Shown here: positions 17,103 through 27,884 of the stretch, piece after piece | Position numbering within the stretch: the first letter of the stretch is position 1 | How the letters are laid out: each line of letters begins with the position of its first letter | Assembly: GCA_035325995.1 (NCBI GenBank) | Contig: DAOKYU010000005.1 | Location: 202,569 to 266,568, forward strand | Reading direction: 5' to 3' | Source of the DNA: Thermodesulfobacteriota bacterium | Lineage (GTDB): Bacteria > Desulfobacterota_D > UBA1144 > Nemesobacterales > UBA2774 | DNA length: 64,000 bases | The notes under the pieces: model-generated | What the model was told of the DNA's origin: nothing | The model's database searches: none | Seen by the model: the letters and a program-made list of their open reading frames with translations, nothing else | Made by a program: the position numbers and the translations under genes

Positions 17103-18265
17103 CCGGAAGACGCGCTCGTCGAGGCTAAAGACAGGAGGTCCAGCACCGACTCCTTCACCTCCTCCACGCTTATCTCACGGAGGCATCTGACTCCGTAGGG
17201 GCATGGCGGTGTGTATCCGAACTCCGTACACGGGCTGCAGGGAAGGCGCTTGTTTATAACCGCGTGACGGTGCCCGCGAGGGGCCCACTTTTCCTCGATG
17301 CCCGCACCGAAAAGAGAAACCGTGGGGGTGCCGGCTCCGTACGCGATGTGCATGAGGCCGGTATCCCCCGAAACCAGCAGGTCGAGCGTGGATATAACGG
17401 CCGCCGTTTCCATGAGCGGCGTCTTTCCCGCAAGGTCGAGGACGCTGTTACAGTCAAGGCCCTTTTTGACCTCCGCCGAGCTTTCCACGTCCCCCGGCCC
17501 GCCCAGGAGCACCACGCCGAGCCCCTCTTCCGCGAGCGCCTTTGCGAGCCCGGCGAATTTCCGGGTCCCCCACCGCCTTTCCTTAACAGTCGCGCCCGTG
17601 AATATGCCTACCACGCCCCTCTTCCCGCTTTTAAACTCGTCCAGCGCGGAAAGAATTTTCCCATATTTGCTCGGGTCTATCGGCAAAAAGGGCTTGTCCT
17701 CGTCGAACGCGTATTCTTTCCCGGTTACTGCGGAGACCAGATTGAGAAAGCTCACCGCCTCGTAATCCCCGCGTCCGTGCGGTACGGTGTGCGTGAGCTG
17801 CCGGGCCCTCTCGTTCGTGGCGAATCCCGCCCTCACGGGGGCGCGGGTGAGGTATGCGAGAGCGGCCGTCATACGGTGCCACTGCTCCGTGTCTATCACG
17901 ATGTCGTATCCCTCTTTGACGACGCCGGCGAGGGTTCCAAGCGGCGAGGAATCGTAGAGGAGGACGCCGTCGATATAGGGACAGTCCACGAGAATCCCGG
18001 CGTTTCTCTTCTCGGCGAGTACGTGAATCGGCGAGCCGGGGAATTCTCGCCTCAGCGCTGAGAGCGCCGGGTACAGGAGCACGGCGTCGCCTATGCCGCC
18101 CGGTCTTATTACGAGTATTTTCAGAGGAGTGTTATGGGGACCCTTCCCCGGGCTCACGATGAGCCTCGAAATGCCGCACGCAATCCCCCCGAGGATGCCG
18201 TCGATCCTTTTGAGCCCTTCTATTTTCCAGTTCATGACGAGGCAGGGGCGGCTGTCCGCCCGCAC
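17099..18265 (-). CDS. glycosyltransferase family 9 (heptosyltransferase-like)
   Basis: This is a GT9 glycosyltransferase related to ADP-heptose:LPS heptosyltransferases. The N-terminal ILVIRPGGIGDAVLLYPAL, the central IFTGATVKERRW and the C-terminal VSGDTGLMHIAYGAGTPTVS plus LFGAG are the standard family blocks. The tail has four cysteines (LPCSPCTEFGYTPPCPYG), as often in this family. It acts on the inner membrane face in lipopolysaccharide or glycolipid assembly. The start given is a GTG with AGGA 13 bases upstream; ATG 18235 (MNWKIEG) is an alternative but has no ribosome site. It overlaps the nitroreductase tail to tail by four bases. Confidence 0.87.
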   Translation of the reverse strand: MRADSRPCLVMNWKIEGLKRIDGILGGIACGISRLIVSPGKGPHNTPLKILVIRPGGIGDAVLLYPALSALRREFPGSPIHVLAEKRNAGILVDCPYIDGVLLYDSSPLGTLAGVVKEGYDIVIDTEQWHRMTAALAYLTRAPVRAGFATNERARQLTHTVPHGRGDYEAVSFLNLVSAVTGKEYAFDEDKPFLPIDPSKYGKILSALDEFKSGKRGVVGIFTGATVKERRWGTRKFAGLAKALAEEGLGVVLLGGPGDVESSAEVKKGLDCNSVLDLAGKTPLMETAAVISTLDLLVSGDTGLMHIAYGAGTPTVSLFGAGIEEKWAPRGHRHAVINKRLPCSPCTEFGYTPPCPYGVRCLREISVEEVKESVLDLLSLASTSASSG

Positions 18266-18371
18266 TCAATTATAAATCCTAGCGGAGGAATAGTGTAGGA
18301 ACCCCGGGAGGGGTAATCGCCGGTTTCGCAGCCGGAGCCCGGGAAAGGGCCGTGATCTTGAACGGCCGGGC

Positions 18372-19457
18372 TCAGGCTATCGTGACGTCGCCGCAGAGGT
18401 AGACGTTCTGAACCGCGTTCAGTATCTCCACCCCTTCCTTCATCGACTTCTGGAAGGACTTCCGCCCCGTGATGAGGCCCATGCCGCCCGCCCGCTTGTT
18501 TATGACTGCCGTTCTCACGGCCTGCGCGAGGTCGTCCTGGTCGCTGCCCGTCGAAGCGCCGCCCGAGTTTATGAGGCTCGCGCGGCCCATGTAGCAGTTC
18601 ACTACCTGGTAGCGGGTGAGGTCTACCGGGTGCTCCGTCGTAAGCTTCGAATAGACGCGCGGATCCGTCTTCCCGAATTTGAGGGCGAGGAAGCCGCCGT
18701 TATTCTCGGCCTGCTTCTGCTTCACTATGTCGGCCTCTATCGTCGCGCTTATGTGGTTCGCCTGCCCCGTAAGGTCGGCAGCGAGGTCGTAATCCGCCTT
18801 GTCCGTTTTAAACGCCGGGTTACGGAGATAGGCCCAGAGCACCGTCACGAGCCCGAGCGTGTGAGCGTAGGCGAAGGCCTCCGATACTTCCTGTATCTGG
18901 CGGTCGCTCTCCTCCGAGCCGAAGTATATCGTCGCGCCCACGGCAACCGCGCCCATCTGGTACGCCTGGTCGACGTTTGCGAACATTATCTGGTCGAACT
19001 TGTTCGGATACGTCAGAAGCTCGTTGTGGTTCAGCTTCACTAAAAACGGGATCTTGTGCGCGTACTTTCTCGAAACGGCTCCGAGGACGCCGAGCGTCGA
19101 GGCGACGGCGTTACAGCCGCCCTCTATCGCGAGCTTCACAATGTTCTCCGGGTCGAAGTAAATCGGGTTCGGGGCGAACGACGCCCCGGCCGAGTGCTCT
19201 ATCCCCTGGTCCACGGGTAGTATCGACATGTAGCCCGTTCCCGCGAGCCTGCCCGTGTTGTACATGAGCTGGAGGTTACGGAGAACGGAGTTTGGCCTGT
19301 CGGACGGGATCAGTATGCGATCTACGAAATCGGGGCCGGGCAGGTGGAGCTGGCTCTTCGGTACGGTCTTGCTCTTGTGGTTGAGAAGGTAGTCGGCCTC
19401 GCTTCCGAGGAGCTTCGATATCGAATCTATCCCTTCCGTGCTCTTTACTTTTGCCAT
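18372..19457 (-). CDS. fbaB: class I fructose-bisphosphate aldolase (FbaB/DhnA type)
   Basis: This enzyme cleaves fructose 1,6-bisphosphate to dihydroxyacetone phosphate and glyceraldehyde 3-phosphate through a Schiff base. The archaeal-type (DhnA) family is shown by GTGYMSILPVDQGIEHSAG, FLVKLNHNELL and IYFGSEESDRQI, and by the ending GLITGRKSFQKSMKEGVE. At 361 aa it matches the longer bacterial FbaB form. It is the third gene of a minus-strand run gap-pgk-fba, 109 bases behind pgk, so the cell groups lower glycolysis/gluconeogenesis here. Archaeal relatives can also have FBP phosphatase activity; that cannot be judged here. A GC-rich inverted repeat at 18335-18373 overlaps the stop codon but lacks a U-tract. 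Confidence 0.9.
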   Translation of the reverse strand: MAKVKSTEGIDSISKLLGSEADYLLNHKSKTVPKSQLHLPGPDFVDRILIPSDRPNSVLRNLQLMYNTGRLAGTGYMSILPVDQGIEHSAGASFAPNPIYFDPENIVKLAIEGGCNAVASTLGVLGAVSRKYAHKIPFLVKLNHNELLTYPNKFDQIMFANVDQAYQMGAVAVGATIYFGSEESDRQIQEVSEAFAYAHTLGLVTVLWAYLRNPAFKTDKADYDLAADLTGQANHISATIEADIVKQKQAENNGGFLALKFGKTDPRVYSKLTTEHPVDLTRYQVVNCYMGRASLINSGGASTGSDQDDLAQAVRTAVINKRAGGMGLITGRKSFQKSMKEGVEILNAVQNVYLCGDVTIA

Positions 19458-19566
19458 TTTCGCACTCCTCTTACGGTATTTGAGATTGGCGGCACAGCTG
19501 CGCCGGAGATTATCAGAAGTTTAAAATAAATTACACCCGAGCGAAAGCCCGATCGACAATCGGTCT

Positions 19567-20787
19567 TCAATTGGCGGCCAGGGACATGCGCTCTTCCCTG
19601 TCGTTCAGAATCGATATTCCGGGGAGCTCGTCGCCGCCCAGGAATTCGAGAAGCGCTCCGCCGCCGGTCGATATGTGGGTGATCTCCGAGTCGAGCACCT
19701 CGGCCTTCCTTATGGAGGCTATCGTCTCGCCGCCGCCCACGACCGTCGTCGCGCCGCGCCACGTGGCGAGCGCAACGGCACGCGCGACCTGCGTCGTCCC
19801 GGCCGAGAAATCGCCGACCTCGAATACGCCCATGGGGCCGCTCCAGAATATGGAGCCCGTGCCCTTAATCTGGTGGTTATACTTCGCGGCCGTCTTGGGG
19901 CCTATGTCGAAGCCCTGGAGGTCGTCGGGTATGGAGCCGTCCACGACCATGCAGTTCTTTCTTTTTTCCAGGCTGTTAGCTACTACGTGATCGACGGGGA
20001 GGTGTATCTTCTTGCCGTAGGTCGAAAGCGCGTCCTTCGCCCATGCCACCTGGTCGTCCTCTACTATCGAGTTCCCTATCCTGACGCCCTTGGCCTTTAA
20101 GAACGTGTATGCGACGCCGCCCCCGAGGAGCACCTTGTCGGCCTTGTCTATCAGGCTCTGAAGAGCGTGTATCTTGTCCTTTATCTTGCCGCCGCCGACT
20201 ATGACTATGAAAGGACGATCGGGGTCTTCGCGGAGCCGGGTGAGGAACTTGAGCTCCCTGCTTACGAGAAAGCCCGCGACCTTCACCTGGAAATTGGCGG
20301 CCATACCGTAAGTCGAGGCGTGTTTTCTGTGAGACGTGCCGAACGCGTCGTTAACGTAAATGTCGGCGTAAGATGAGAGCGTTTTCGCGAATTCGGGGGC
20401 GTTGTCGGTTTCTTCTTTGTGGAACCTAAGGTTTTCGAGCAGCATCACCTCGCCGTCGGCGAGCGAGTCTATCGACTCCTTGACCTCGGGCCCCGTCACC
20501 TTTCCGGTGAATTTCACGGACTTTCCGAGTAGCTCCGAGAGGCGGTCCGCAATGGGCTTTAACGAAAGCTCGGGCATCACTATGCCCTTCGGTCTTCCGA
20601 GGTGGGAGCCCAGTATCACCCTTGTGCCCCTCTCGACAAGATAGTCTATCGTGGGGATCACCCTTCTTATCCTGTAATCCTCACTTATCTTCCCGTCCCT
20701 TATCGGCACGTTGAAGTCAACCCTGACAAAAACGCGTTTTCCCTTGTATGTCGAATCAGGGAGGTCGGATATAACGAGCTTACTCAT
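19567..20787 (-). CDS. pgk: phosphoglycerate kinase
   Basis: Pgk interconverts 1,3-bisphosphoglycerate plus ADP and 3-phosphoglycerate plus ATP. It has the family blocks KRVFVRVDFNVPI, ILGSHLGRPKG, VMLLENLRFHKEE, NDAFGTSHRKHAS, and the nucleotide-binding end WSGPMGVFEVGDFSAGT with STGGGALLEFLGG. The 406-residue length is normal. Its ATG overlaps the gap stop codon by four bases (20784-20787), so the two are translationally coupled. Confidence 0.96.
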   Translation of the reverse strand: MSKLVISDLPDSTYKGKRVFVRVDFNVPIRDGKISEDYRIRRVIPTIDYLVERGTRVILGSHLGRPKGIVMPELSLKPIADRLSELLGKSVKFTGKVTGPEVKESIDSLADGEVMLLENLRFHKEETDNAPEFAKTLSSYADIYVNDAFGTSHRKHASTYGMAANFQVKVAGFLVSRELKFLTRLREDPDRPFIVIVGGGKIKDKIHALQSLIDKADKVLLGGGVAYTFLKAKGVRIGNSIVEDDQVAWAKDALSTYGKKIHLPVDHVVANSLEKRKNCMVVDGSIPDDLQGFDIGPKTAAKYNHQIKGTGSIFWSGPMGVFEVGDFSAGTTQVARAVALATWRGATTVVGGGETIASIRKAEVLDSEITHISTGGGALLEFLGGDELPGISILNDREERMSLAAN

Positions 20788-21791
20788 TTCAGCCTTTCTC
20801 CTATGTACTCGATGAGGTCCACTACCCTCGACGAGTATCCGTATTCGTTATCGTACCAGCCTACTACCTTTACGAGGTTGCCCTCTACGACGGACGTGAG
20901 CTGGGAATCGAGAATCGCCGAGTGCGGATCGCCTATGAAGTCGGACGATACGAGCTCTTCCTCGACGTATCTCAGGTAGCCTTTCAGCTCGCCCTTCGCC
21001 GCCTGTTTGAATTTTTCGTTTACCTCTTCGGGCGTCGTGTCCTTTTCCACTTCGCAGGTGAAATCGACGACGGAGACGTCGGCCGTCGGCACCCTCATGG
21101 ACACCGAGCTCAGCTTGCCCTTGAGCACGGGGTAGATTATCTCTATCGCGCTCGCGGCGCCGGTGCTCGTCGGGATTATGGAAAGGGCCGCCGCCCTTGC
21201 GCGGCGTAGGTCCTTGTGAGGGGCGTCCAGGATCTGCTGGTCGTTCGTGTAGGAGTGGATAGTCGTCATCTCACCCCTCTTTATTCCGAAGTTTTCGTGA
21301 AGCACCTTTACTATCATCGCAAAGCAGTTGGTCGTGCACGAGGCGTTGGATATGACGTCGAAATCGTTGCTGTAATCCCCTTCGTTCGCGCCCAGCACGG
21401 TCGTGAAATCCACTTCACCCTTGGCGGGCGCGGTGATTACGACCTTCCTGACCGTGCTGCCGAGGTGCGCGCCCGCGGCTTCCCTCGAACGGAAAACCCC
21501 GCTGGCTTCCGCTATGATCTCGGCCCCCGTATCCTGCCACGGTATGTTCTTCGGATCCCTCTCCGTGAATACCCTTATAGCCTTTCCATCTACAATTATA
21601 TGTCCGTTTTCGGATTTTACATCTCCTTTGTACGGGCCGAATACGGAATCGTATTTAAAAAGGTGGGCAAGCGTTTTGGAATCGGATATATCGTTTATTC
21701 CTACGAATTCGAGCCCTTCCCTTTCGAGCCCGATACGGAGAACGTGCCTCCCGATTCTTCCGAACCCGTTAATCCCAACCTTGATAGACAT
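20784..21791 (-). CDS. gap: glyceraldehyde-3-phosphate dehydrogenase, type I
   Basis: Gap oxidises glyceraldehyde 3-phosphate to 1,3-bisphosphoglycerate with NAD(P). The Rossmann start is VGINGFGRIGRHVLR and the catalytic cysteine lies in SNASCTTNC. GRRARAAALSIIPTSTGAA (here LRRARAAALSI) and the C-terminal WYDNEYGYSSRVVDL are standard. Length is 335 aa. It is the first gene of gap-pgk-fba and has a strong GGAGGG ribosome site. A putative promoter lies 50-80 bases upstream. Confidence 0.96.
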   Translation of the reverse strand: MSIKVGINGFGRIGRHVLRIGLEREGLEFVGINDISDSKTLAHLFKYDSVFGPYKGDVKSENGHIIVDGKAIRVFTERDPKNIPWQDTGAEIIAEASGVFRSREAAGAHLGSTVRKVVITAPAKGEVDFTTVLGANEGDYSNDFDVISNASCTTNCFAMIVKVLHENFGIKRGEMTTIHSYTNDQQILDAPHKDLRRARAAALSIIPTSTGAASAIEIIYPVLKGKLSSVSMRVPTADVSVVDFTCEVEKDTTPEEVNEKFKQAAKGELKGYLRYVEEELVSSDFIGDPHSAILDSQLTSVVEGNLVKVVGWYDNEYGYSSRVVDLIEYIGERLK

Positions 21792-21843
21792 CTAATCCCT
21801 CCACGTAATTGAAATGTTATTTAATTTGAAGAAAATCCTCTAA

Positions 21844-21872
21844 AAATTACCTTTACAAATAATGCGCGTCAA
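21844..21872 (-). promoter_or_regulatory. putative promoter of gap-pgk-fba
   Basis: On the minus strand TTGACG (21872-21867) is followed after 17 bases by TAATTT (21849-21844). The -35 is good and the -10 is weak. It lies about 53 bases before the gap start, in the AT-rich spacer shared with argC. Confidence 0.4.
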
Positions 21873-21974
21873 GGTATAGCACGGGCTCCCGGGGGTCCTT
21901 TCCTGCGCATCGGCGAAGGGAAATTCTCCCCCCAAACTTGTATTTGACAATTTTACCGTATATTTTCAATCCTT

Positions 21975-23015
21975 ATGCGGAAAATAAGAGTCGGGATACT
22001 GGGGGCGAGCGGTTACACGGGGAGCGATCTTTTGAGGTTTCTCCTTACACATCCCTCCGTGGATATTACACATTTGACTGCGGATAAGCACGCCGGGAAG
22101 AGGATATCCGACGTCTTCCCGCACCTTTCCGGGTTCTGCGATCTGGAATTAAAACCCCTCGATCCCGAAACACTCCCGGAAGATATAGACGTAGTATTCC
22201 TTGCCCTGCCCCACGGGGCATCGGCGAAGGTCGTGGGCGAGCTCTACAAAAGGGACGTCAGGATAATAGACCTCGGGGCCGATTTCAGGCTGAGCCACGA
22301 GGTATATACAGTCTGGTACGGCGAGCACCCGCATCCGGGGCTCATCCCCGAAGCGGTGTACGGCATCCCCGAGATAAACAGGGAGCGCCTCAAATCCGCG
22401 AAGATCGTGGCGAACCCCGGCTGCTACCCGACGTCCGTCATACTCGGCCTGCTCCCCCTCGCGTGGGAGCAGCTTCTCCAGCCCGGTCTCGTCATAGCCG
22501 ACTCGAAATCCGGCGTGTCCGGCGCGGGCAGAAGCCCCTCCCTCGACACCCATTTTTGCGAGGTCAACGAGGGACTCAAGGCATACAAGGTCGGCGAGCA
22601 CAGGCACATGCCGGAGATAGAAGAGGTTATGCGTGAGTATTCAGGCATCGATCTCAGGGTACAGTTCGTGCCGCACCTCATCCCCATGGACAGGGGCATA
22701 CTCTCGACAATATACGTCAGGCTGAACAAGTCGATGACGACGGGGGAGCTCCTGGAGCTCTACGGAAAGCATTACGAGAACGAAAGGTTCGTCAGGATTT
22801 CGCCCGAGAAGGTCTATCCGTCCACGTCCCAGGTGAAGGGCTCCAACTTCTGCGACATAGGCTTAAAGGCCGATCCGGAATCGAAGTCGGCCGTGATCGT
22901 GTCCGTGATCGACAACCTCGTCAAGGGGGCCTCGGGCGTCGCTGTCCAGAACATGAACATAATGATGGGCTTCGAGGAATCGGCGGGTCTCGATATTCCG
23001 CCTCTTTTCCCCTGA
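21975..23015 (+). CDS. argC: N-acetyl-gamma-glutamyl-phosphate reductase
   Basis: ArgC reduces N-acetylglutamyl phosphate to the semialdehyde with NADPH, the third step of arginine synthesis. The NADP-binding start is VGILGASGYTGSDLLRFL and the catalytic cysteine lies in ANPGCYPTSVILGLLPL. GEHRHMPEIEE and QFVPHLIPMDRGI are also conserved. The length of 346 aa is standard. No Shine-Dalgarno sequence is visible, and a TATATT element lies 11-16 bases before the ATG (21959-21964), so a leaderless or very short-leader mRNA is possible. It is divergent from gap. Confidence 0.95.
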   Translation: MRKIRVGILGASGYTGSDLLRFLLTHPSVDITHLTADKHAGKRISDVFPHLSGFCDLELKPLDPETLPEDIDVVFLALPHGASAKVVGELYKRDVRIIDLGADFRLSHEVYTVWYGEHPHPGLIPEAVYGIPEINRERLKSAKIVANPGCYPTSVILGLLPLAWEQLLQPGLVIADSKSGVSGAGRSPSLDTHFCEVNEGLKAYKVGEHRHMPEIEEVMREYSGIDLRVQFVPHLIPMDRGILSTIYVRLNKSMTTGELLELYGKHYENERFVRISPEKVYPSTSQVKGSNFCDIGLKADPESKSAVIVSVIDNLVKGASGVAVQNMNIMMGFEESAGLDIPPLFP

Positions 23016-23022
23016 GCGCGGC

Positions 23023-24195
23023 TTAAGAGCCCGCACCCTTAAGCGCCCTTATCCTCTTCACGGCAGATACGACAGCCCCGGCGGCGTACTCTATCTCTTC
23101 CGGTGTGGTGAATCTTCCCAGGCTGAATCTGACAGACGAGTGAGCCTCTTGTCTTGTACGCCCCATGGCCAGGAGGACGTGCGAGGGATCGACGTTCCCC
23201 TCCGAGCACGCCGAGCCCGTCGAGACGGCTATGCCTTCGAGGTCGAGCGCCATCGCGAGCGAGCCGCCGTGAACGCCCTCGAACGACAGGTTGAGCGTGT
23301 TCCGGACCATGCCGTCCGGCTGCCCGTTAAGCGTGACGCCTCCTGCCCCTGAGTATATGCGGGCGAAGAGCTCGTCGCGGAGCCTCCCCACCCTCTCCCT
23401 GTCAGGGTCGAGCTCGCCGAGCGCAAGCTCCGCGGCCTTCCCGAGCCCCGCAATGGCCGGGACGTTTTCCGTGCCCGACCTCAGCCCCCTCTCCTGCCCT
23501 CCGCCGTGTATGAGCGGCGTGAGAGTGAGGCGCCTCGCGAGCCCCTCCCTTACGTAGAGCGCACCGGCCCCCTTCGGGCCATAGAATTTGTGGGACGATA
23601 TAGAGACCAGGTCGGCATCGATCTTCTTCAAGTCGATTCCCATCTTGCCCGCCGCCTGTACGGCGTCCACGTGAAAGAGAGCGCCCCTTTCCTTTACGAT
23701 GGCAGCGATATCACCGACAGGCATCACCGCGCCCGTCTCGTTGTTCGCGTAGATTACGGAGACGAGCCTCGTTTCGCCGGTGACGGCTTCGCGGAGCTCG
23801 TCGAGATCGACGAGACCGTTCCTGTCCACGCCGAGGTACGTCACCTTAAACCCGTGCGACTCCAGATACATGAACGCTTCCAGAGTGGAATCGTGCTCGA
23901 CCCGCGTCGTTACGAGGTGCTTTCCCCCGCGCCCTCTCTCGGCGAACGCCGCCCCCTTTATTGCCAGGTTATTGCCCTCGCTCCCGCCGGAGGTGAAGAG
24001 TATCTCCCTCGCCCCGGCCCCGAGGAGGGCGGCGACCTTCTCACGGGCCTCGTCGAGCGCGGCTTTCGCGGCGCTCCCGAACGCGTGGATGCTCGAAGGG
24101 TTCCCGAAGCCGTCTTTAAAGTGCGGCATCATCGCTTCGAGGACCCTCGGGTCGACTGGAGTAGTCGCATTGTAGTCGAGATACACTTTCTTCAT
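23023..24195 (-). CDS. cysteine desulfurase (NifS/IscS family)
   Basis: This PLP enzyme takes sulfur from cysteine for iron-sulfur clusters or tRNA thiolation. It begins KKVYLDYNATTPVDPRVLEAM. The PLP lysine is in SISSHKFYGPKGAGALYV and the sulfur-carrying cysteine in VSTGSACSEG. Length is 390 aa, and the short active-site loop is like the NifS/IscS class. It lies 87 bases behind oxyR on the same strand and might be read through from it, which would link cluster repair with the oxidative response; this is inference. No iscU or nifU scaffold gene is adjacent, so the exact paralogue name is left open. Confidence 0.92.
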   Translation of the reverse strand: MKKVYLDYNATTPVDPRVLEAMMPHFKDGFGNPSSIHAFGSAAKAALDEAREKVAALLGAGAREILFTSGGSEGNNLAIKGAAFAERGRGGKHLVTTRVEHDSTLEAFMYLESHGFKVTYLGVDRNGLVDLDELREAVTGETRLVSVIYANNETGAVMPVGDIAAIVKERGALFHVDAVQAAGKMGIDLKKIDADLVSISSHKFYGPKGAGALYVREGLARRLTLTPLIHGGGQERGLRSGTENVPAIAGLGKAAELALGELDPDRERVGRLRDELFARIYSGAGGVTLNGQPDGMVRNTLNLSFEGVHGGSLAMALDLEGIAVSTGSACSEGNVDPSHVLLAMGRTRQEAHSSVRFSLGRFTTPEEIEYAAGAVVSAVKRIRALKGAGS

Positions 24196-24282
24196 ACCGG
24201 CAAAACCCGTATCGGGATTTAGTTTAGTTTACACAAGCCGCGCGCAGTCTTAACAGGCCGCAAGAGCCGCTGGGAAGAATGC

Positions 24283-25185
24283 TCACTTCGCCCTTTCGAG
24301 AAGCGAGGCATACTCGTCCTTCACCATCCCTATGAATTCGCGCGCGAGACGCGAAGGCTTCCGGTCCCTGTGCCACGCCGCAACCACGGTCCTCTTCGGC
24401 GACCGGCCCTTTATCGGCCTGTAAATGCAGGTGTTCGACGTGTCCGTAAGCACCATCATCAGCGGGACGAGCGAAACCCCGTTTCCGAACGAGACGCAGT
24501 GCTGAATCGTCGAGAGGTTCCACGTCCTGCATACGACCTCGGGGTTTATCTGCCTCTCGTAGCAGAAGTTATTTATCTGCTCGCCGAGGCAGTGATCCTC
24601 ATCGAGGGCGATGAAGGGGACGTTCCTCAGGTCCTTCGCCCTTATCTCGCGCATTTTAAGGAGCTCGTGGCCCGGCGAGAGGGCCAGGTAAAGCGGGTCG
24701 TCGAAAAGCGGCTCCGTCGTAATCAGGTTGTTTTCTATCGGCAGGCTCATGACGGCGACCTCGATTTCGAGGTCTACTATGCCCCTCACCAGCATGTCTG
24801 TAAGGTTTTCCTGGAGCGATATGCGGGCGCGGGGATAGCCGGCGTAGAATCTCTTGAGCGCACCCGGGAGGAGATATGGCGCTATCGTCGGAATGAGCCC
24901 CGCGGAAAGCGTGCCGACACCTTCGGCCACGTCCTCGACTATGCCCGACTTTATGTTCCCTGCCTCGCTAAGAACGAGCCTCGCACGCGGCAGGAGCGCC
25001 CTTCCAGCCTCGGTGAGCGCTATGCGCCTTCCGAGCCTTTCGAAAAGCCTCTGCCCGAGCTCCTGCTCCAGCTTGATTACCTGCTGGCTGAGCGAGGGCT
25101 GGGCGACGTAGCACCTCCGGGCGGCCTTGCTGAACCCGCCCGACTCGGCGACTGCCACGAAGTATCTAAGCTGATGAAGCTCCAT
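24283..25185 (-). CDS. oxyR: LysR-type hydrogen peroxide sensor OxyR
   Basis: The protein has an N-terminal LysR helix-turn-helix (MELHQLRYFVAVAESGGFSK, then QPSLSQQVIKLE) and a substrate-binding-like C-terminal domain. The segment CLGEQINNFC places cysteines at residues 199 and 208, exactly the numbers of the redox pair of E. coli OxyR, with the same nine-residue separation. The gene is divergent from katG, and the intergenic region has a nearly complete OxyR tetramer site. These three lines make the call strong. It probably activates katG on disulfide formation and may repress itself from the same site. Confidence 0.93.
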   Translation of the reverse strand: MELHQLRYFVAVAESGGFSKAARRCYVAQPSLSQQVIKLEQELGQRLFERLGRRIALTEAGRALLPRARLVLSEAGNIKSGIVEDVAEGVGTLSAGLIPTIAPYLLPGALKRFYAGYPRARISLQENLTDMLVRGIVDLEIEVAVMSLPIENNLITTEPLFDDPLYLALSPGHELLKMREIRAKDLRNVPFIALDEDHCLGEQINNFCYERQINPEVVCRTWNLSTIQHCVSFGNGVSLVPLMMVLTDTSNTCIYRPIKGRSPKRTVVAAWHRDRKPSRLAREFIGMVKDEYASLLERAK

Positions 25186-25270
25186 ACGTTATCTCCCCGG
25201 CTACACAGGCGTCCCGTGCCCCCCCGGGACCCGTAGTTAATACATTTTACCATGCAGGAGATAAATTAGC

Positions 25271-25307
25271 ATAGGCATTGCCTATCTATTACATAGATAA
25301 TGAATAT
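25271..25307 (+). promoter_or_regulatory. OxyR tetramer binding site
   Basis: The consensus for oxidised OxyR is four ATAG/CTAT elements spaced by 7 bases. Here ATAG (25271-25274), CTAT (25282-25285), ATAG (25293-25296) and ATAT (25304-25307) occur with exactly 7 bases between each, so 15 of 16 element bases match. The site ends at the base before the katG -35 element, the class I activation position. Confidence 0.85.
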
Positions 25308-25336
25308 TTGACGACTATAGGTCGGGAGTTCATAAT
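25308..25336 (+). promoter_or_regulatory. katG promoter
   Basis: TTGACG (25308-25313), a 17-base spacer and CATAAT (25331-25336) form a near-consensus sigma70 promoter immediately behind the OxyR site. AGGAGGTG at 25363-25370 provides a strong ribosome binding site for the ATG at 25378. Confidence 0.75.
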
Positions 25337-25377
25337 ATTACTCCGACAGCAAGCATTCAAAGAGGAGGTGACAAAAA

Positions 25378-27636
<2,259 letters not shown>

Positions 27637-27678
27637 AAAAAAGAGTTTGACCATATCCTCCTCCTTGTGAAGAGAAGC

Positions 27679-27720
27679 GGCGGCAATCCCCCGAACCGGG
27701 GATCGCCGCCTTTCTTTTTT
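27679..27720 (+). terminator. katG intrinsic terminator
   Basis: GGCGGCAATCCCC (from 27679) pairs with GGGGATCGCCGCC (ending 27710) with one mismatch, giving a 13-bp stem with a small loop, followed by TTTCTTTTTT (27711-27720). It isolates katG from pheT. Confidence 0.9.
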
Positions 27721-27884
27721 AGGCCCTGTGAATAGCTGAAGAGCCGCCGGGTACGGAAAAGGAGCCCGGGACCGGGGCCGACAAGGCGCTCACCCGCCTG
27801 CCCTCTTCCCCCGCCGGGACTTCCGGCGAAAGTATTGACCCGGCCCTAAGAATATGTAATTATTAAATTTTGGGTCACTGAACA

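Noticed and set aside
18335..18373. Hairpin GAGCCCGG/CCGGGCTC as terminator of the aldolase gene
   Set aside because: There is a stable repeat, but no U-tract on the minus strand, and it overlaps the stop codon; I could not call it an intrinsic terminator.
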